In this document: positions 1-12,222 of the stretch, piece by piece
Layout: the number at the start of each line of letters is the position of its first letter
How positions within the stretch are numbered: position 1 is the stretch's first letter
Source: Rheum nobile
Lineage: Eukaryota > Streptophyta > Magnoliopsida > Caryophyllales > Polygonaceae
Direction of reading: 5' to 3'
Assembly (NCBI GenBank): GCA_027886185.1
Contig: WOAB01000152.1
Span: 1,443,001 to 1,507,000 of the forward strand
DNA: 64,000 nucleotides
Position numbers and translations under genes: made by a program
The notes under the pieces: model-generated
Database searches by the model: none
What the model was told of the DNA's origin: nothing
The model's input: only the letters and a program-made list of their open reading frames with translations

Positions 1-250
1 TTATATGTTGCTTCATCCATATACTCCATTGATTTTGATAGAAAAAATTGAAAATGTTGAAATGTACAAAAAATATAGCATTAATTCCAACTGGCTTTAT
101 GACATCACGAGTGAAGTTAGAAGAGTGTTAACTATCTCTTTAATTTGTGTGCAATAGGTTCAAACGTCATTTAATAAACTCGAAGGGAGTAGTAACATAT
201 TGAATTATAATGTTTAAGAATTTTGGCAGGATTTTTTGATATACTTTCAA

Positions 251-2569
251 ACAGATTTTATGTAGGAAGAACGAAAAATCATGTTAGACTGGGCACGTCA
301 ACAAGGACGATGTCTAAATATGGTTTTGACCATAAAAAAATCTTGGGAACGGAAGGTTATATTAGCATGCGAAAAATCAGGTAGTTATAGGCCATACTCA
401 GATAATTTGACACGGAAAACACGTACAAAGAATAGCGAATGTCCATTTGAGCTGGATGGGATTATGCAAAGGGACGACACTTGGATACTAAAGGTGATAT
501 GTGGTAGACACGATCATGACCTTACACAAAATCTAGAGGGTCATGCCTATGCTGGACGATTGACTGAGGAACAACACGGGGATGTATTAGCGTTGACAGA
601 AGCTAAAGTAAAGCCCAAGAATATTTTCATGTTCTTACGTCAGAAGTACAAAGCCATTGTTACATCGCGAAAGCAAATTTACAATGTACGACAAGGATAC
701 CACGAACAAGAATATGGAGTTGGAGATTGACGGCATGCCTCTGGCCCAAACAATGACAAAAGAAGAATTGTTTTCCATCCTTGATAGTGTGTATAACTTC
801 AATGAAAAACAGATGGCTAGAAATAAAACCAACGATGGTTTTGTCGTAAGTGAATTGAATGGGTGGTTGAAGAAATTCGTAACGATTGATTCAAATGTAC
901 ACCCAGATATTGTAGCATCTGGCTTTTTGGCGGTTCTCATAGGGTGCACCCTCTTCCCTGACAAGTCTGCGAGCAAGGTAACGCTCAATTTATTTGAAGT
1001 TGTACTAGACATCGATTCGACACCAAACTATGCATGGGGTGCAATAACCCTTGCCTACCTATACCGACAATTAGGTATGGCAAGTCGTAGAGATGCAAAA
1101 CAAATATCTGGTTGTTTGCTGCTTCTCCACGTAAGTATCCAAATCTCTTAATATTATCATCTAATATTATTATATATCTATTAGTTACCGATTTTCATGT
1201 AGAACTGGATTTGGAGCTACTTCCCTAAGTTTAGGGGTCATCTTTTTCAAGAAATGGCCAGCATAAAAGATTGTCGAGCTGCAGCTTGGGATGAGCGTCA
1301 ATCGTCTAAATTGCCAGGTTGTGACAGGATAGAGGGTATGAGGCGGGAGCTCGACTTAGTAGCCCTTGACGAGGAATTACAAATTTTGATATATTGCTTT
1401 ATTCTAAATTCATATTTTTATGCATTGCACACTAAACATTTTTTTTACAGGTAAATTGGGTGCCATGGAAGGGCATCGATTTCAAATGATGAATTCAAGA
1501 TTTCCATGTACAGAGGCACCCTGAAGTTCCTCACTTTTGACAAACCGTACATGCCTGATCGGGTTACTCGTCAGTTTGGTCATTCTCAGGGAGTGCCTCA
1601 AGACCCAATTCGGCCTTACTCTGTTACACGAAAACTTGATCTGACCAAGTACGAAGCAAAGTTTAGCAGTGATGACGACCATTGGGACGAACGGTGGAAC
1701 TACCTCTGCCCGATAATGGAGCTACCAAAATGTCATAATGCATGGGATGTGATATCTGACAATATGGACTGGTTTACGGAGCATTCTCACCCCTTCCTTG
1801 ATTACAGATCCCCTGCACTACTGGCAGAAGGTTCCGCACGACCCATACCTCTTGCCCTCGAAGCAGTGAGAGTACGTAACCATATTGTTTTATAATTATT
1901 TTATTAAATAATATATCATCTAATATTTTATTGTATTCATTTTGCGATGACAGCGTATGAACCAAGTGGAAGGTATCATACGGGATGAAATGGACATGAT
2001 TAACAGCTTCGAGGACTCGCATCCATTGAAGCGGACGCTTCTGAAGATTTATGAAATGGTGACAAATGAGGTCGTCCCAGTGCCAGTTTTGCCGACGCGA
2101 GCTTCTCAAAACCAAGGCTATGCTCCAGCTCGCAATAGTGATTTCGGGACACAACGCCAGGCACCACCAGGTCCAAGCTCAAGGGGTGGATACCAAGCTT
2201 ACTCATTTCAAAGTCATGACTTAGGGCCACAGTTTCATGCTTCTTTTTTTGGGATAGAATCTCAAGCTCCATACTTTCAGTATGGACAACAAGATCCTAA
2301 CTTCGGGTTTTCCTCATTCGGGGTCGGATCCCAACCCCCCGCATTCCGGTCAGGATCCCTACCCCCCGCATTCGGGCAGGATCCCCCCCCCCCCCCCCCC
2401 CCCCCCCGCATTCGGGTCAAGTTCCAAACCCCCTGCTTTCAGGGTCGGATCCCAAGCTCCAAGCTATGACACATTTAATCAAGACCACATGGGGGGTTTT
2501 ACATCATTACTTGGATCATCATTATATCCACATGGCTACCCTTTTTCGTATGGGGAAGGGTTCGGATAA
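251..2569 (+). pseudogene. Broken FAR1-type zinc finger plus plant mobile domain gene
   Basis: The first part (about 257-700) matches the FAR1/MULE-type WRKY-GCM1 zinc finger: CERSG-like and ECPFEL motifs, a KVICGRHDHDL segment and a final KQIYNVR. A change of reading frame near 657-730 then leads into a plant mobile domain (PMD, MAIN/MAIL1-like) with YAWGAITLAYLYRQLG and a WIWSYFP block. Exons can be read as 251-1130, 1203-1373, 1451-1871 and 1954-2569, with good GT-AG signals at 1131/1202 and 1872/1953. The donor after 1373 reads GA instead of GT, and exon 3 has a TGA at 1487-1489 plus a frameshift. An in-frame TAG also lies just before the ATG at 281. The C-terminus is Pro/Gly/Ser/Phe-rich and is frameshifted by a long C run. 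PMDs travel with MULE-type transposons and also occur as host genes; which applies here is unclear. It is very probably non-functional. Confidence 0.7.
2306..2470 (+). repeat. Imperfect 30-40 bp tandem repeat with a 25-C homopolymer
   Basis: Four to five copies of a unit containing CCCCGCATTCGGGTC and GGATCCC encode repeated GS-x-PPAF motifs in the C-terminal tail of the PMD gene. One unit has expanded into an uninterrupted run of 25 C at 2383-2407. The reading frame that enters the run differs from the one that continues the GS-x-PPAF pattern after it, so run length decides the frame. Confidence 0.85.
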
Positions 2570-2584
2570 GGGCACGAGTAGAGG

Positions 2585-3329
2585 TACGAAGGAGGTTATA
2601 ATAGAGACAATTAAATAGGTTTATGTTAAGTCTTTTATTAGGAAGTTATTTATGCTAATTTAAGTCTTTTCGGAGAAGGACAATAGGAAGTTATTTAAGC
2701 TGAATAATAATGATTTCAATTTTACTTTTAAATTCTTGCAAGTTACATATTTTCCATATAACTTTAACAATATTTTTTAAGATTCAATGTTTTTTAAATA
2801 TCGAAGAAGAACCCGACTCGACCTAAACCCAACCCGATCTAAACCCGACCCGATCTAAACCCGAAAATTTGTATGACTCGATTGATCCAAACCCGATCCG
2901 CCCGACCCAGTTTACGTATAATTTTACGGGCTAATTTGTATACTAACCGAACTCATTTTCTAATATTGATCGTGATTACCAACTGCCGCGCGTCATCCAC
3001 CGCCGTGCGACATCCACCGCCGCGCGGAAGCCGCCGCCGCATGGCTACCACTCGCGCAGACTACAGGGTGCAAATAGCACTCTGCAGCGGTGCAAATAGG
3101 ATTCGCCTTCTATTAATCTTTTCTAAAATTTCTATTTTTCTTTGTGATGTTTTGCATTAAGTTTTTTTTTTAAAAGACCTATAAATTTTGTTTGTAGCGG
3201 TATAGATCTTCTAAACATTTGATTTGATTTTTCTAATGATGAATGATTAGTTATGATAGTAAAAATTGTTAACTTTGATTATTTTTTTAAAATTCATAAT
3301 CAACTATATATTGAAGATACTAACAAATT
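2585..3329. other. Non-coding spacer with short repeats
   Basis: No gene is visible. There is a partly duplicated segment sharing AGGAAGTTATTTA near 2640-2700. Four imperfect copies of an AACCCGA(C/T)C(T/C)-type 12-mer lie at 2808-2872, and a short GC-rich patch of CCACCGCCG repeats lies near 2990-3040. The rest is AT-rich. Confidence 0.6.
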
Positions 3330-3654
3330 TGTTGGAACAATGATGTTCCCTCTAGTTTTGATGATGATAAACTCAAATGCATTTGATGGTTATTAGTGTT
3401 ACTATGAGTTTCAGGAATGAAGTGAATAAAAGGAACGATGAAATCATATGGTGAATCAAAACAGAGAATGTAAGGAACAGAGAAGTCAACGATGGAACAA
3501 TGCGCTTGAACAAAACAGAGAATTGAGACGCGCGGTTGTGAAGAGGAAAAGGAAGGGAACAACGCCAAGGAATGATGTGACGCACGCGGTGTTGCCCTTG
3601 CAATTTGCCGAATCTTCTATATTTGGAAAGAGATCTTGGTAAAAAAACTTGGGC
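3330..3654 (+). repeat. Copia 5' LTR remnant
   Basis: About 325 bp align with 9420-9652 plus 15030 onward of the 3' LTR. Similarity stops near 3654, after AACTTGGGC, where integrase-proximal coding sequence begins. The complete LTR, judged from the 3' copy, is about 871 bp. Confidence 0.88.
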
Positions 3655-6600
3655 TACAAGTTTAGTTCATGAACTTGGTTTTAGTTTGTTGAGTGTTGCA
3701 CAGCTTTGCGACCAAGGGAACAACAAGACAGTCTTCACTTCTCAAGACTGCTATGTCAAGGATCGAGAAACCAAGAACATCATTCTTAGAGGAGTCAGAT
3801 TCAAAGATGTGTATATTGTTCACAAAGACTTCAAGCCAAAGGAGGTTCTATGCTTTGCGTCTATAGCTGATGAGACGGAACTGTGGCATAGAAGGCTTGG
3901 ACATGCAAATCATCGACTGATTCACAAACTGCATGCAAAGGAACATGTATGTGGACTCCCAAATGTCAGATCTGAGTTCCATGGCGTATGTGATGCATGT
4001 GTGAAAGGGAAACAGACTCGTTCCTCGTTTAAACTGAAGCCGGATGTTATAACTTCTCAGCCTCTGGAACTGATCCATATGGATCTCTGTGGTCCCATGA
4101 GGATAAGAAGTCATGCAGGGAACATGTATGTTTTCGTAATTGTCGATGATTATTCTAGATTCACTTGGATAATTTTTCTTTCTTCAAAGGATGAAATCTT
4201 CTCCGCATTCGAGACGTTCATCAAGAGGGTGGAAACAAGTTTGGGTAAGAAGCTGAAAGCCATTAGATCTGACCATGGAATGGAGTTTGAGAATTCTATG
4301 TTTCTCAATTTATGTGAGGAACGTGGAGTTTTGCATGATTTCTCCGCGCCTAGGACACCACAGCAGAATGGAGTTGTGGAACGAAAGAACAGGACTTTGG
4401 AAGACATGACTAGAACTCTTCTCATTGCAAGCAATCTTCCAAGGATCTTCTAGGCAAAAGCTATCAACACCGTATGCTATATCCCCAATCGTGTCATGCT
4501 ACGTCCCTTATTAAATAAAACTGCTTATGAACTGATAAGGGATCGCAAGCCCAATATTTCTCACTTGCGTGCTTTTGGTTACAGGTGTTACATTCACAAC
4601 AATGGGAAGAATAACTTAGGGAAGTTTGACCCACGAAGTGATGAAGGAATCTTTTTGGGATATGCAAAGGCAAGTAAGGCTTATAGAGTCTACAACAAGA
4701 ACTCACGTAAAATTGAGGAAAGCATCCACGTTGTCTTTGATGAGAACTCCAAAGCTGCTAGTGATAAGTTATAGACAACGTTCCCTAAGGATAGTTACCC
4801 ACAAATGCAAAGAGAGGAGTCCGATGATGAATGAAATGGCCCTTCATCTTGACATAGTCCAAGTCGTGGGAATGATGGTCCTAATGCTGGGAGTGATCCT
4901 CCATCTCCTCAAGACCCCTCTAATCCTGATGATTCCCAAAATGAAGATGTATCAACTAGTTCTTCACCAGCTACAGATGTTCCTTCCACATCTACTAACA
5001 ACTCCGGAGATGTGACCATTGTTCCCTTCAGAACTTCTAGTGGCGATAACATTGATGACTCCCTGAGTAATGCTGAAGGAACAACCCCAATTGAAGATGC
5101 CTTATTGCCTTCATCTTCGACGAATGACTCTGAGACACAACATGATGATCCATCCCTTCCCGTGTCAAAGAGTGTTCGAATCCAAAAGGCTCACCCCACT
5201 GATAATCTCATCACTCCCTTTGGTGAAAGAGATTTGCGTTCCAAACTTAATATGTTCTATGCTTTCCATGATTTTATTTCTCTTGTAGAACCCAAGACAA
5301 TCAAGGAAGCACTGAAGGAACCTAACTGTATAGTAGCTATGCAAGAAGAGTTACATCAGTTGAGAGGAACAAAGTTTGGTGTCTCGTTCCCTTGCCTCGC
5401 AACAAACATGCCATTGGCACTCGCTGGGTGTTTAGGAACAAGCTGGATGACTCGGGTGTGGTCACAAGGAACAAGGCAAGCTATTCGTCTTTTCATTGCC
5501 TATGCTGCACACAAGGGATTCACACTATATCAAATGGACGTCAAGACCGCATTCTTGAACGGATATCTTCAAGAGGAAGTATATGTGAAGCAGCCTCTAG
5601 GCTTTGAGGATGTCAACTTTCTTTCACATGTGTATGCTTTGGATAAGGCATTATATGGTCTTAAGCAAGTTCCTCGCGCTTGGTATGATAGACTTGCACA
5701 GTTCCCTCTCTCCAATGGATATCGTCGAGGAACAATTGACAAGACATTGTTCCTTATGGAACAATAAGGTAAGATTCTGGTGGTTCAAGTTTATGTTGAT
5801 GATATTATTTTTGGTTCCACTAACTCTGCTCTTGTAGAGAAGTTCAAAAATATTATGAGTACTGAGTTTGAGATGAGTATGATTGGGGAACTGTCCTTTT
5901 TCCTCGTATTACAAGTCACACAAACAAGTGAAGGAACGAAGATTCATCAACAAAAATACATCAATGAGTTGTTAAAGAAATATGGTATGGATTCTGCAAA
6001 ACCCATTGTAACTCCTATTTCTCATAACACTCATTTGGATGCAGATTTGAATGGAACAGATGTTGATCCCACCATGTATAGAGGAATGATTGGTTCTCTC
6101 CTCTATCTCACGGCCAGTCGGCCAAATATTTTGTTTAGTGTGTGTCTTTGTGCTAGATTTCAGGCCAATCCTAAGGACTCACACTTGAAGGAAGTAAAAC
6201 GAATCTTTCGATACCTCAAAGGAATGGACCACCTCTGTCTATGGTATCCCAAGAACTGTGATTTTAACCTTGTTGGATTCACTGACGCTGACTTTGTTGG
6301 GCACGTAGTGGATCGCAAAAGCACCTCAGGAACGGCACAGTTCCTTGGTCCCTGTCTTGTCTCATGGGGTTCCTAGAAGCAAAACTCTCTGGCCCTTTCC
6401 ACTACAGAAGTCGAGTACGTTGCCGCAGCAAGTTGTTGTGCTCAGGTATTGTGGATAAAGCAACAACTGGAGGATTTTGATATGTCTCTTGGCACTGTTA
6501 CTATCATGTGTGATAATACTAGTGCTATTAACATTTTGAAAAATTCAGTTCATCATTCACGTACTAAGCACATTGACATTCGTCATCATTTTCTTCGTGA

Positions 6601-6736
6601 TAATGTTGACATGGGCTTCATTAGAATGGAACATTACAGGACTAAAAATCAAGTAGTTGACATCTTCACCAAAGCACTAGACAAAGGCCCATTCGAGCAT
6701 CTTCGGTTTCTCCTTGGCATGATCTCTCTAAATTGA
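3655..6736 (+). pseudogene. Copia pol: pre-integrase, integrase, RT, RNase H
   Basis: Starting inside pol, one reading frame shows the pre-integrase HHCC zinc finger (WHRRLGHAN, CDACVKGKQ). The integrase core follows with MDLCGP, VDDYSRF, SDHGMEF and QQNGVVERKNRT, which include the D, D and E of the catalytic triad. RT follows with MDVKTAFLNG, YGLKQVPRAWYDRL and the YVDD box, then RNase H and a C-terminal DIFTKAL. In-frame stops occur at 4451-4453, 5765-5767 and 6374-6376. The connecting region after 4774 is in other frames. The RT N-terminus is frameshifted near 5390-5490 and lacks roughly 25-30 residues before AIRLFIAYAAH. It would have supplied cDNA synthesis and integration for the element; it is dead now. 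Confidence 0.9.
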
Positions 6737-7562
6737 GGAATTCCATATCCATTATTCCCTCAATGCTTGGCTAACTTGATCACATACGTCATGAAGTATC
6801 TTACTTGGTTGCATTTCTTGATCTTGCCATTTCATGATTTTCGTATGTTTGAATTGCTTAGTTTTAGGGTCTTGCATCTTTGTCTCTTGATTTGTGTTGA
6901 ATTAATTGATTGCATGCTAACATCTTACTTGAAACCCAAAATGAACGATTTGATGTTTGAACCCTCATTATAAGCCCACATTATAATCGGTTGTACATCC
7001 ATCCCTAGCCTTGATTCAGGTAAACGTTCCCTATGATCCCTCTTTGTTAAATTTCTTTACGGGGAATAATTATCTGAGTTGTATTTGTTCCAACCATATG
7101 TTTGGATATACTTTATTTTGTGTGAACCCACCTTTTAAATATATTCAAACAAGCCTCGTAAACACTCTTGGTCTTAGGGAGAACGAAGACCGTTGCTCAG
7201 ATTAAGGGGGAACAGTGTGAATGGAACGTTGAATTTGAATCAGTGGCTGACATTTATTGAGGTGTAGGTGAACGTTGGAACGGCTATCTGTGAGATTTGA
7301 CAGCTATGTTGCAGGAATGGCGATGCGGTAAACGAAGTAAAAAGTGGCCGTTATCCAAGGAGAGAGACAAGATCGTCATGATGGATTTTTGGTAAGTCGG
7401 TTTGGATTTCTTTGGAAAGATTTTATCTTCACAAGATCTTACCTCTTCTATATATACTTGCCCCTCCATCTGAAACCCTTCACCGCCTATCTCTCTCTCG
7501 CTCATAAAATCTCAAAAATCTCTCTGCTTTCTGCCGTTTCCCTAATCCCATACCAAACTTCA
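6737..7562 (+). other. Copia spacer between pol and env-like ORF
   Basis: No convincing coding sequence. This internal non-coding region lies between the RNase H end and the start of the extra ORF. A TATATATA motif near 7450 may belong to a promoter for the extra ORF, but nothing proves it. Confidence 0.45.
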
Positions 7563-9066
7563 ATGGATTCCCCAAGCAAAGTTTTCTCCACCGACAACAT
7601 GTCCGACACTGAGATGGATGCCTACATCCTTCGACTCCAACATGCCAAGGCTGCCCGTGCTACTCCTTCCCAACCTGGTGTGCCGGCGTCTGTTCTTGAG
7701 ATTACCCAGGCCTTCGTTCAACAGGCCGTCGATCCCTCTGCTTCGACATTGACTCCAACTCCCCCTGCTTCGTCACCGTTGAAAGCCCAAGACCTCAATC
7801 ATGTGCTTGCAATGGTTTCTATGGAGGAACATACACATCCTCAACCTCATGAAGAAGAAGAAGTTTCTTCCCCCTCCAAGGACAAAATTGAGGAGGAGGA
7901 ACAGTCCATGAAGTCTAGTGAGGAGGAACTGGGGGAAAAGGCTGCATCTTTGGCGCCGCCTCCAACTCGCAAACGAAAACTGGCTGATCTCGCTGCGACC
8001 GTTCAGGAGGAGGAAGTTCAGTTCTTGGAGCATCGCAAAGCTCCAACTGCTCAGTCGACTCCATCAAAGTCGGATGGCGATGAAACTGCTCCCAAATCTC
8101 TCAAGGAATGGCTTTGTTCCGCTGCAAAGTCTGAGAAGAAAAAGGCCAAAACGGAAGCGAAGGCAAAATTGGAAATCTCTGTCTCAACCTCTGCTCCTGA
8201 TTTTATTGACGGTAAGAAACTCCTCCCACCTCTTATCATTCGTGAAAGCTTCTTTGCTGAGCATAAGGTGGAGGAGGTTCTTGAACTTCTGAAGTTCCAA
8301 GGCTGGGAACGACTCTGTGGCAACAGAGGAACTGTGAATGAAGTTCAGATGCGAGAGTTCTACCACTACTACCATCTCTCCAAGGCTGATGCTATGTGTG
8401 GATCCTCCAAGATCAGTGGGAAAGACATATCTTTTATGCCCAAGGTGATCTCTGCTCTACTCTCTGTTCCTTTGGGTGGATTCTTTGAGGTTCCGGCTAG
8501 TGAAGTGAATGAGGATAAGCTAGCGTGCATGGAACGGTTGTTTGGTTCAACCGCTGGGGAACTGTACACTGAGAGGCTGACTTTGGCTCAGCGGGTGGCG
8601 TTCCACATTATCTCCATAGCTGTAGCACCACGACAAGAAAAGTGCAACATCATCACTCTATGTGACTTGTTTCCTGCTTGATCACTTTCTGAGGAAGGAG
8701 AAGATTGATCTTCCTCGTGTGATTCTGTGCCACATGGAACGGTGCAAGGCAAAGTCCTACTCTTTGGCATATCCAGGGTTGGTGAAGATGCTGCTGCTTC
8801 GCGATGAGTCTTACCACGACGAAAATGAAGTTTCCCTGGGTAGTGAGTTGGATTCCTCTCTCATGGAGAAGATGAAATTTAAGGGTGATTCGAAGGGAAC
8901 GGGCACTGTGACTGTCAAGAAAGCTGTTGGCGAAGGAACGTCAAGGGGTAGTTCAGTTCAGCATCAAATTTTGGCTGAGCTTAAACAGATGAACATCACG
9001 ATGAAGTTGATCTTGGATCATTTCTTGATCAAAGATGAAGAAGTTGAGGAAGACCCTAGGACTTGA
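7563..9066 (+). pseudogene. Copia extra (env-like) ORF with one frameshift
   Basis: The ATG at 7563 opens about 373 codons to a stop at 8681. One frameshift near 8660 joins a second segment ending at 9066, for about 500 residues in total. The N-terminal half is low-complexity and acidic/lysine-rich (EEEEVSS, RKRKLADL, KSEKKKAKTEAKAK). The middle (KFQGWERLCGNRG, MREFYHYYHLSK, GKDISFMP) resembles the 'putative plant transposon protein' domain found in extra ORFs of SIRE/Maximus copia and Athila gypsy elements. I see no signal peptide or convincing membrane segment, so 'envelope' is only a positional label. The C-terminal segment ends with an acidic helix. The function is unknown. Confidence 0.7.
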
Positions 9067-9419
9067 GTGTTCCTCGCTACTATCTAGCATGTCTGACCCT
9101 ATGTTCTTGCTTTTTATTGTTTTTATGTTTTTGCGTAGTTTCTCCTTTTCTTTTGACTTTGTGTGTCTAAGTTCCTTAGCTTTGTACTTCTCTCTGCTTA
9201 ATGAATGATATATTTTGATCATGACTCTCAAACTGGTTGATACTTTGTGCTCTTACTGTGATCTTTTGATGATGGAAGTGTGGAAAATGTGAAAACCCAA
9301 TAAAAGGTTGATGACAGATGCTAGTGCTAAGGAATAAGTTTTTACTTGATTATTCTGAACTTCACTGTTTTGAAAGTGCACATTTTGAAGGAGTTTGTCA
9401 TCACCAAAAAGGGGGAAAT

Positions 9420-9652
9420 TGTTGGAACAATGATGTTCCATCTAGTTTTGATGATGATAAACTCAAATGCATTTGATGCTTTTTAGTGTTACTATGAGTT
9501 TCAGGAACGAAGTGAATAAAAGGAACGATGAAAATCATATGGTGAATCAAAACAGAAAAATGTAAGGAATAGAGAAGTCAACGATGGAACAACGCGCTTG
9601 TACAAAACAGAGAATTGAGACGCGCGGTTGTGAAGAGGAAAAGGAAGGGAAC
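9420..9652 (+). repeat. Copia 3' LTR, left part
   Basis: Starts TGTTGGAACAATG directly after the purine tract and matches 3330 onward. It breaks at 9652, where a TATTGGGCC start of another element follows. The LTR resumes at 15030. Confidence 0.9.
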
Positions 9653-10266
9653 TATTGGGCCTCATTTTTTCGGCCCATTGGATCGGCTCAATAGCTTGAA
9701 CCAAGCTGCCTTCTAGAAGGTCCGGTCAGAAATAACCTCCAGAGATCTTGGTCTAGTCAGTTCAGCCTCCAGAGATCTCGTGGCGACCAGTGGTCAGAGT
9801 GACGACCTCCGCAGATTTCGGAGTGACCAGTATGCAGCTAGACGACTCCCATAGATCTCAGACGATTTTAACCGACCCACGTGCAGGATAACGTCTTCCA
9901 TGAATCTCGGGCGGATTTGCCAACCGATTCAAGCCAAAAACTAGTATAAATATAGAGAAAACTATCTTGTAACGACACATTATTATTTCTACTGAATACA
10001 AGCTATAATTCTCTACTTTCTTAGTCGCTTTTACGATCATTCTCTAGCTCAGTTCTTCGTTTCAGTATTGAAGCGACCGACGGTTAAATCTCTTGATTCG
10101 ATCAGTCTCCCACTCGAATGGGATAAGCTTGTCTTTGCATCCATTTAATCTAATTTCGTTTACATCTCTAGTTGATTTGGATTATTTAGATATTACTGAT
10201 CTTATTGTTGTCTAGTTGCCCTTCTTAAGGCGATTCAGGTCGGTTTGATCTTTTTCGCCCAAAACA
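9653..10266 (+). repeat. 5' LTR of the gag-only element
   Basis: 614 bp, nearly identical to 12223-12816. It contains CTAGTATAAATATAGAG near 9940, a likely TATA region, and ends GCCCAAAACA next to the PBS. The first dinucleotide is TA instead of TG, probably a point mutation. Confidence 0.88.
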
Positions 10267-10280
10267 ATTTGGTGCCCACC

Positions 10281-11474
10281 ATGGGGCATCTAGCAAATCA
10301 ACGATCCGATCAACGATTCAATCCATATCCAGTCATGGCCAGTTCTGGGATCCCCATGGTCACCGCTGATAACCAAGCTCAAACCAACCTCCCAGTCATA
10401 GGTCAAACCGAAGATCCCGCCGACCAACCAATCTTGGACACTGGAATCCAAGAATTAGCGAAAAGCATGAGCATCCTCCAAGAGGAACTGGCTCATCAAT
10501 GCCTAAGAACCGAAACCCTAAGTATCCAATCTGAAGTTGAAATTGCAAGACTAATCCGTGAAAATGAACTTTTGAAATTGCAGGTGAATTCGGCCGCATC
10601 GGTCCTAGGGGGATCAAGACGCGTAGGCAACACTAAAGGCCTCCAAGCACGTCTCAACATGAATAGGGCAATCCCGACGCCCATGGCTCTGGTCACTCAG
10701 AGCGTCGTTCAACCCATTGGTATGTTTCAAACTCCTCCAGTCAGTACTTTCATGACTAACATTCCAGTTTCCGCGACCGAGCCCACCGAGACTCGAGTAA
10801 CCCCTCCATAGGTTGCCACACCAATGGATCTCCAAACCATCATACATCAAGCCATCAATGAACATATGAAGGCCTTAGACGACCGCATCGCTCAGATTCC
10901 AGGAGTCCCACAGCCGATCGAAAAGGAAGAAATCAACGGATATGAAGACTCGCCGTTCGTAGAGGCGATCTCTCGCATCGAGATCCCTAAAAAATTCCAT
11001 GTCCCCAACATTCCCAACTACGATAGGATCGGGGACCCCGACGATCATATCTCTATTTACAAACAGAAACTAATGACTATCTCTATTCCAAGAGGGAATC
11101 GTGAAGCGGTCATGTGCAAAATCTTTGGCACGACCTTCGCAGGACCCGTACTAACTTGGTTCATGCATATGTCGCAGGGTTCGGTCGCTTCGTTTGTCGA
11201 TCTGGTCAATTCATTCAAAATCCAGTTTGCCAGCAGTCGGAGACTGGAAAAGCAATCAAGCGACCTATACAGGATCGTGCAAGGGTACAGTGAGCCTTTA
11301 AGGGATTATCTTAACAAGTACAATAAAGAGAAGGTCGCGATCCCGCATTGCGACATCCCAACGTCTATTGAAGGCTTCCGTCGTGGATTGATCAGGGGCA
11401 ACGAACTCTATCGCGAGCTAACCAAATATCCGTGTCGAAGCTTCGAAGATGTACAAGCCAAAGCCATGGCCTAG
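10281..11474 (+). pseudogene. Gag of the gag-only element
   Basis: The ATG at 10281 lies within the PBS-proximal sequence. The frame runs about 397 codons with a single in-frame TAG at 10809-10811. The N-terminal part is coiled-coil-like (ELAKSMSILQEELAHQ, IRENELLKLQV). The C-terminal part is the gypsy-type Retrotrans_gag domain, similar to Tat/Ogre gags: SPFVEAISRIEIPKKFHVP, YDRIGDPDDHI, a WFMHM segment, and YRIVQGYSEPLRDYLNKYN. No CCHC zinc knuckle is seen before the stop. Gag would form the particle shell; the absence of pol means packaging and integration need another element. The region to the 3' LTR (11475-12222) has no recognisable coding sequence. Confidence 0.82.
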
Positions 11475-12222
11475 GTCAGACTAGAAGAAGACGAAGAGTC
11501 CACAAAGAACAACCAACCAAACTAGAACACGACCCATTGGGAGTCCTATTATGTTTGAAAACTTATACTTTGTACTTCATTTAGATTCAGTCAATTATAC
11601 TTATCCAATTGTTTACTAACTTAAGCATCGGAGGGCCGTTGGCCTCACACCCAACGGTCACCCTTTGATCTTTTCTATACTTTTAAAGTGTCTTCAATAG
11701 GAACACGACAAGAGACCGCAAGACACAATCAAGTTGATCAACATACACAATCACACATAACGCTTACACATTACACGATCGATCGGTACACATGGAATAG
11801 AGGAACAAAAACACGACACATTTTTACAAGACTTGTCCTGATTAAGGTACGCGTCTTATACAAATACTACGACGCACTTCCCTATAACTACACGACATGT
11901 CACACTCAATTACAAGTCTATTCGACCAATGTCACACGACTTGACCAGGAAGCGACTGACGAGTCCACCTGCAAAACAAAGCAAATGACAAACAAGGAGC
12001 GCTCTCCTGACCCTTCGCCATCACAAGAGACGCCCTCAGCCGTCTTCACACGATTATTGGCTGTATTAAGCTGACTCTCAGCTTGAGCAATACACATGTC
12101 AGCCCCGTCGCCGGAACGCCTGTAGCAAAATCGAGATGAAGATCACGCCAGAAGAGAGAGAAGTTATAAAATCAAACCGTCCCATCACTTGACGCTCTGG
12201 CCCAGTTTAATTTTGGGGCAAT
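11475..12222 (+). other. Non-coding 3' internal region of the gag-only element
   Basis: No coding motif. It includes a GC-richer block with GAGGGCCGTTGGCCTC (11631-11646, partly palindromic), and ends in the purine tract TTTTGGGGCAAT used to prime plus-strand synthesis. Confidence 0.5.

Noticed and set aside
2808..2872. Telomere-like repeats (AAACCCG)
   Set aside because: The unit is AACCCGA(C/T)C-type and not CCCTAAA, and only about four imperfect copies are present.
3605..3660. Start of the copia pol ORF in the LTR
   Set aside because: The first residues are LTR sequence joined by a deletion and are not a natural N-terminus.
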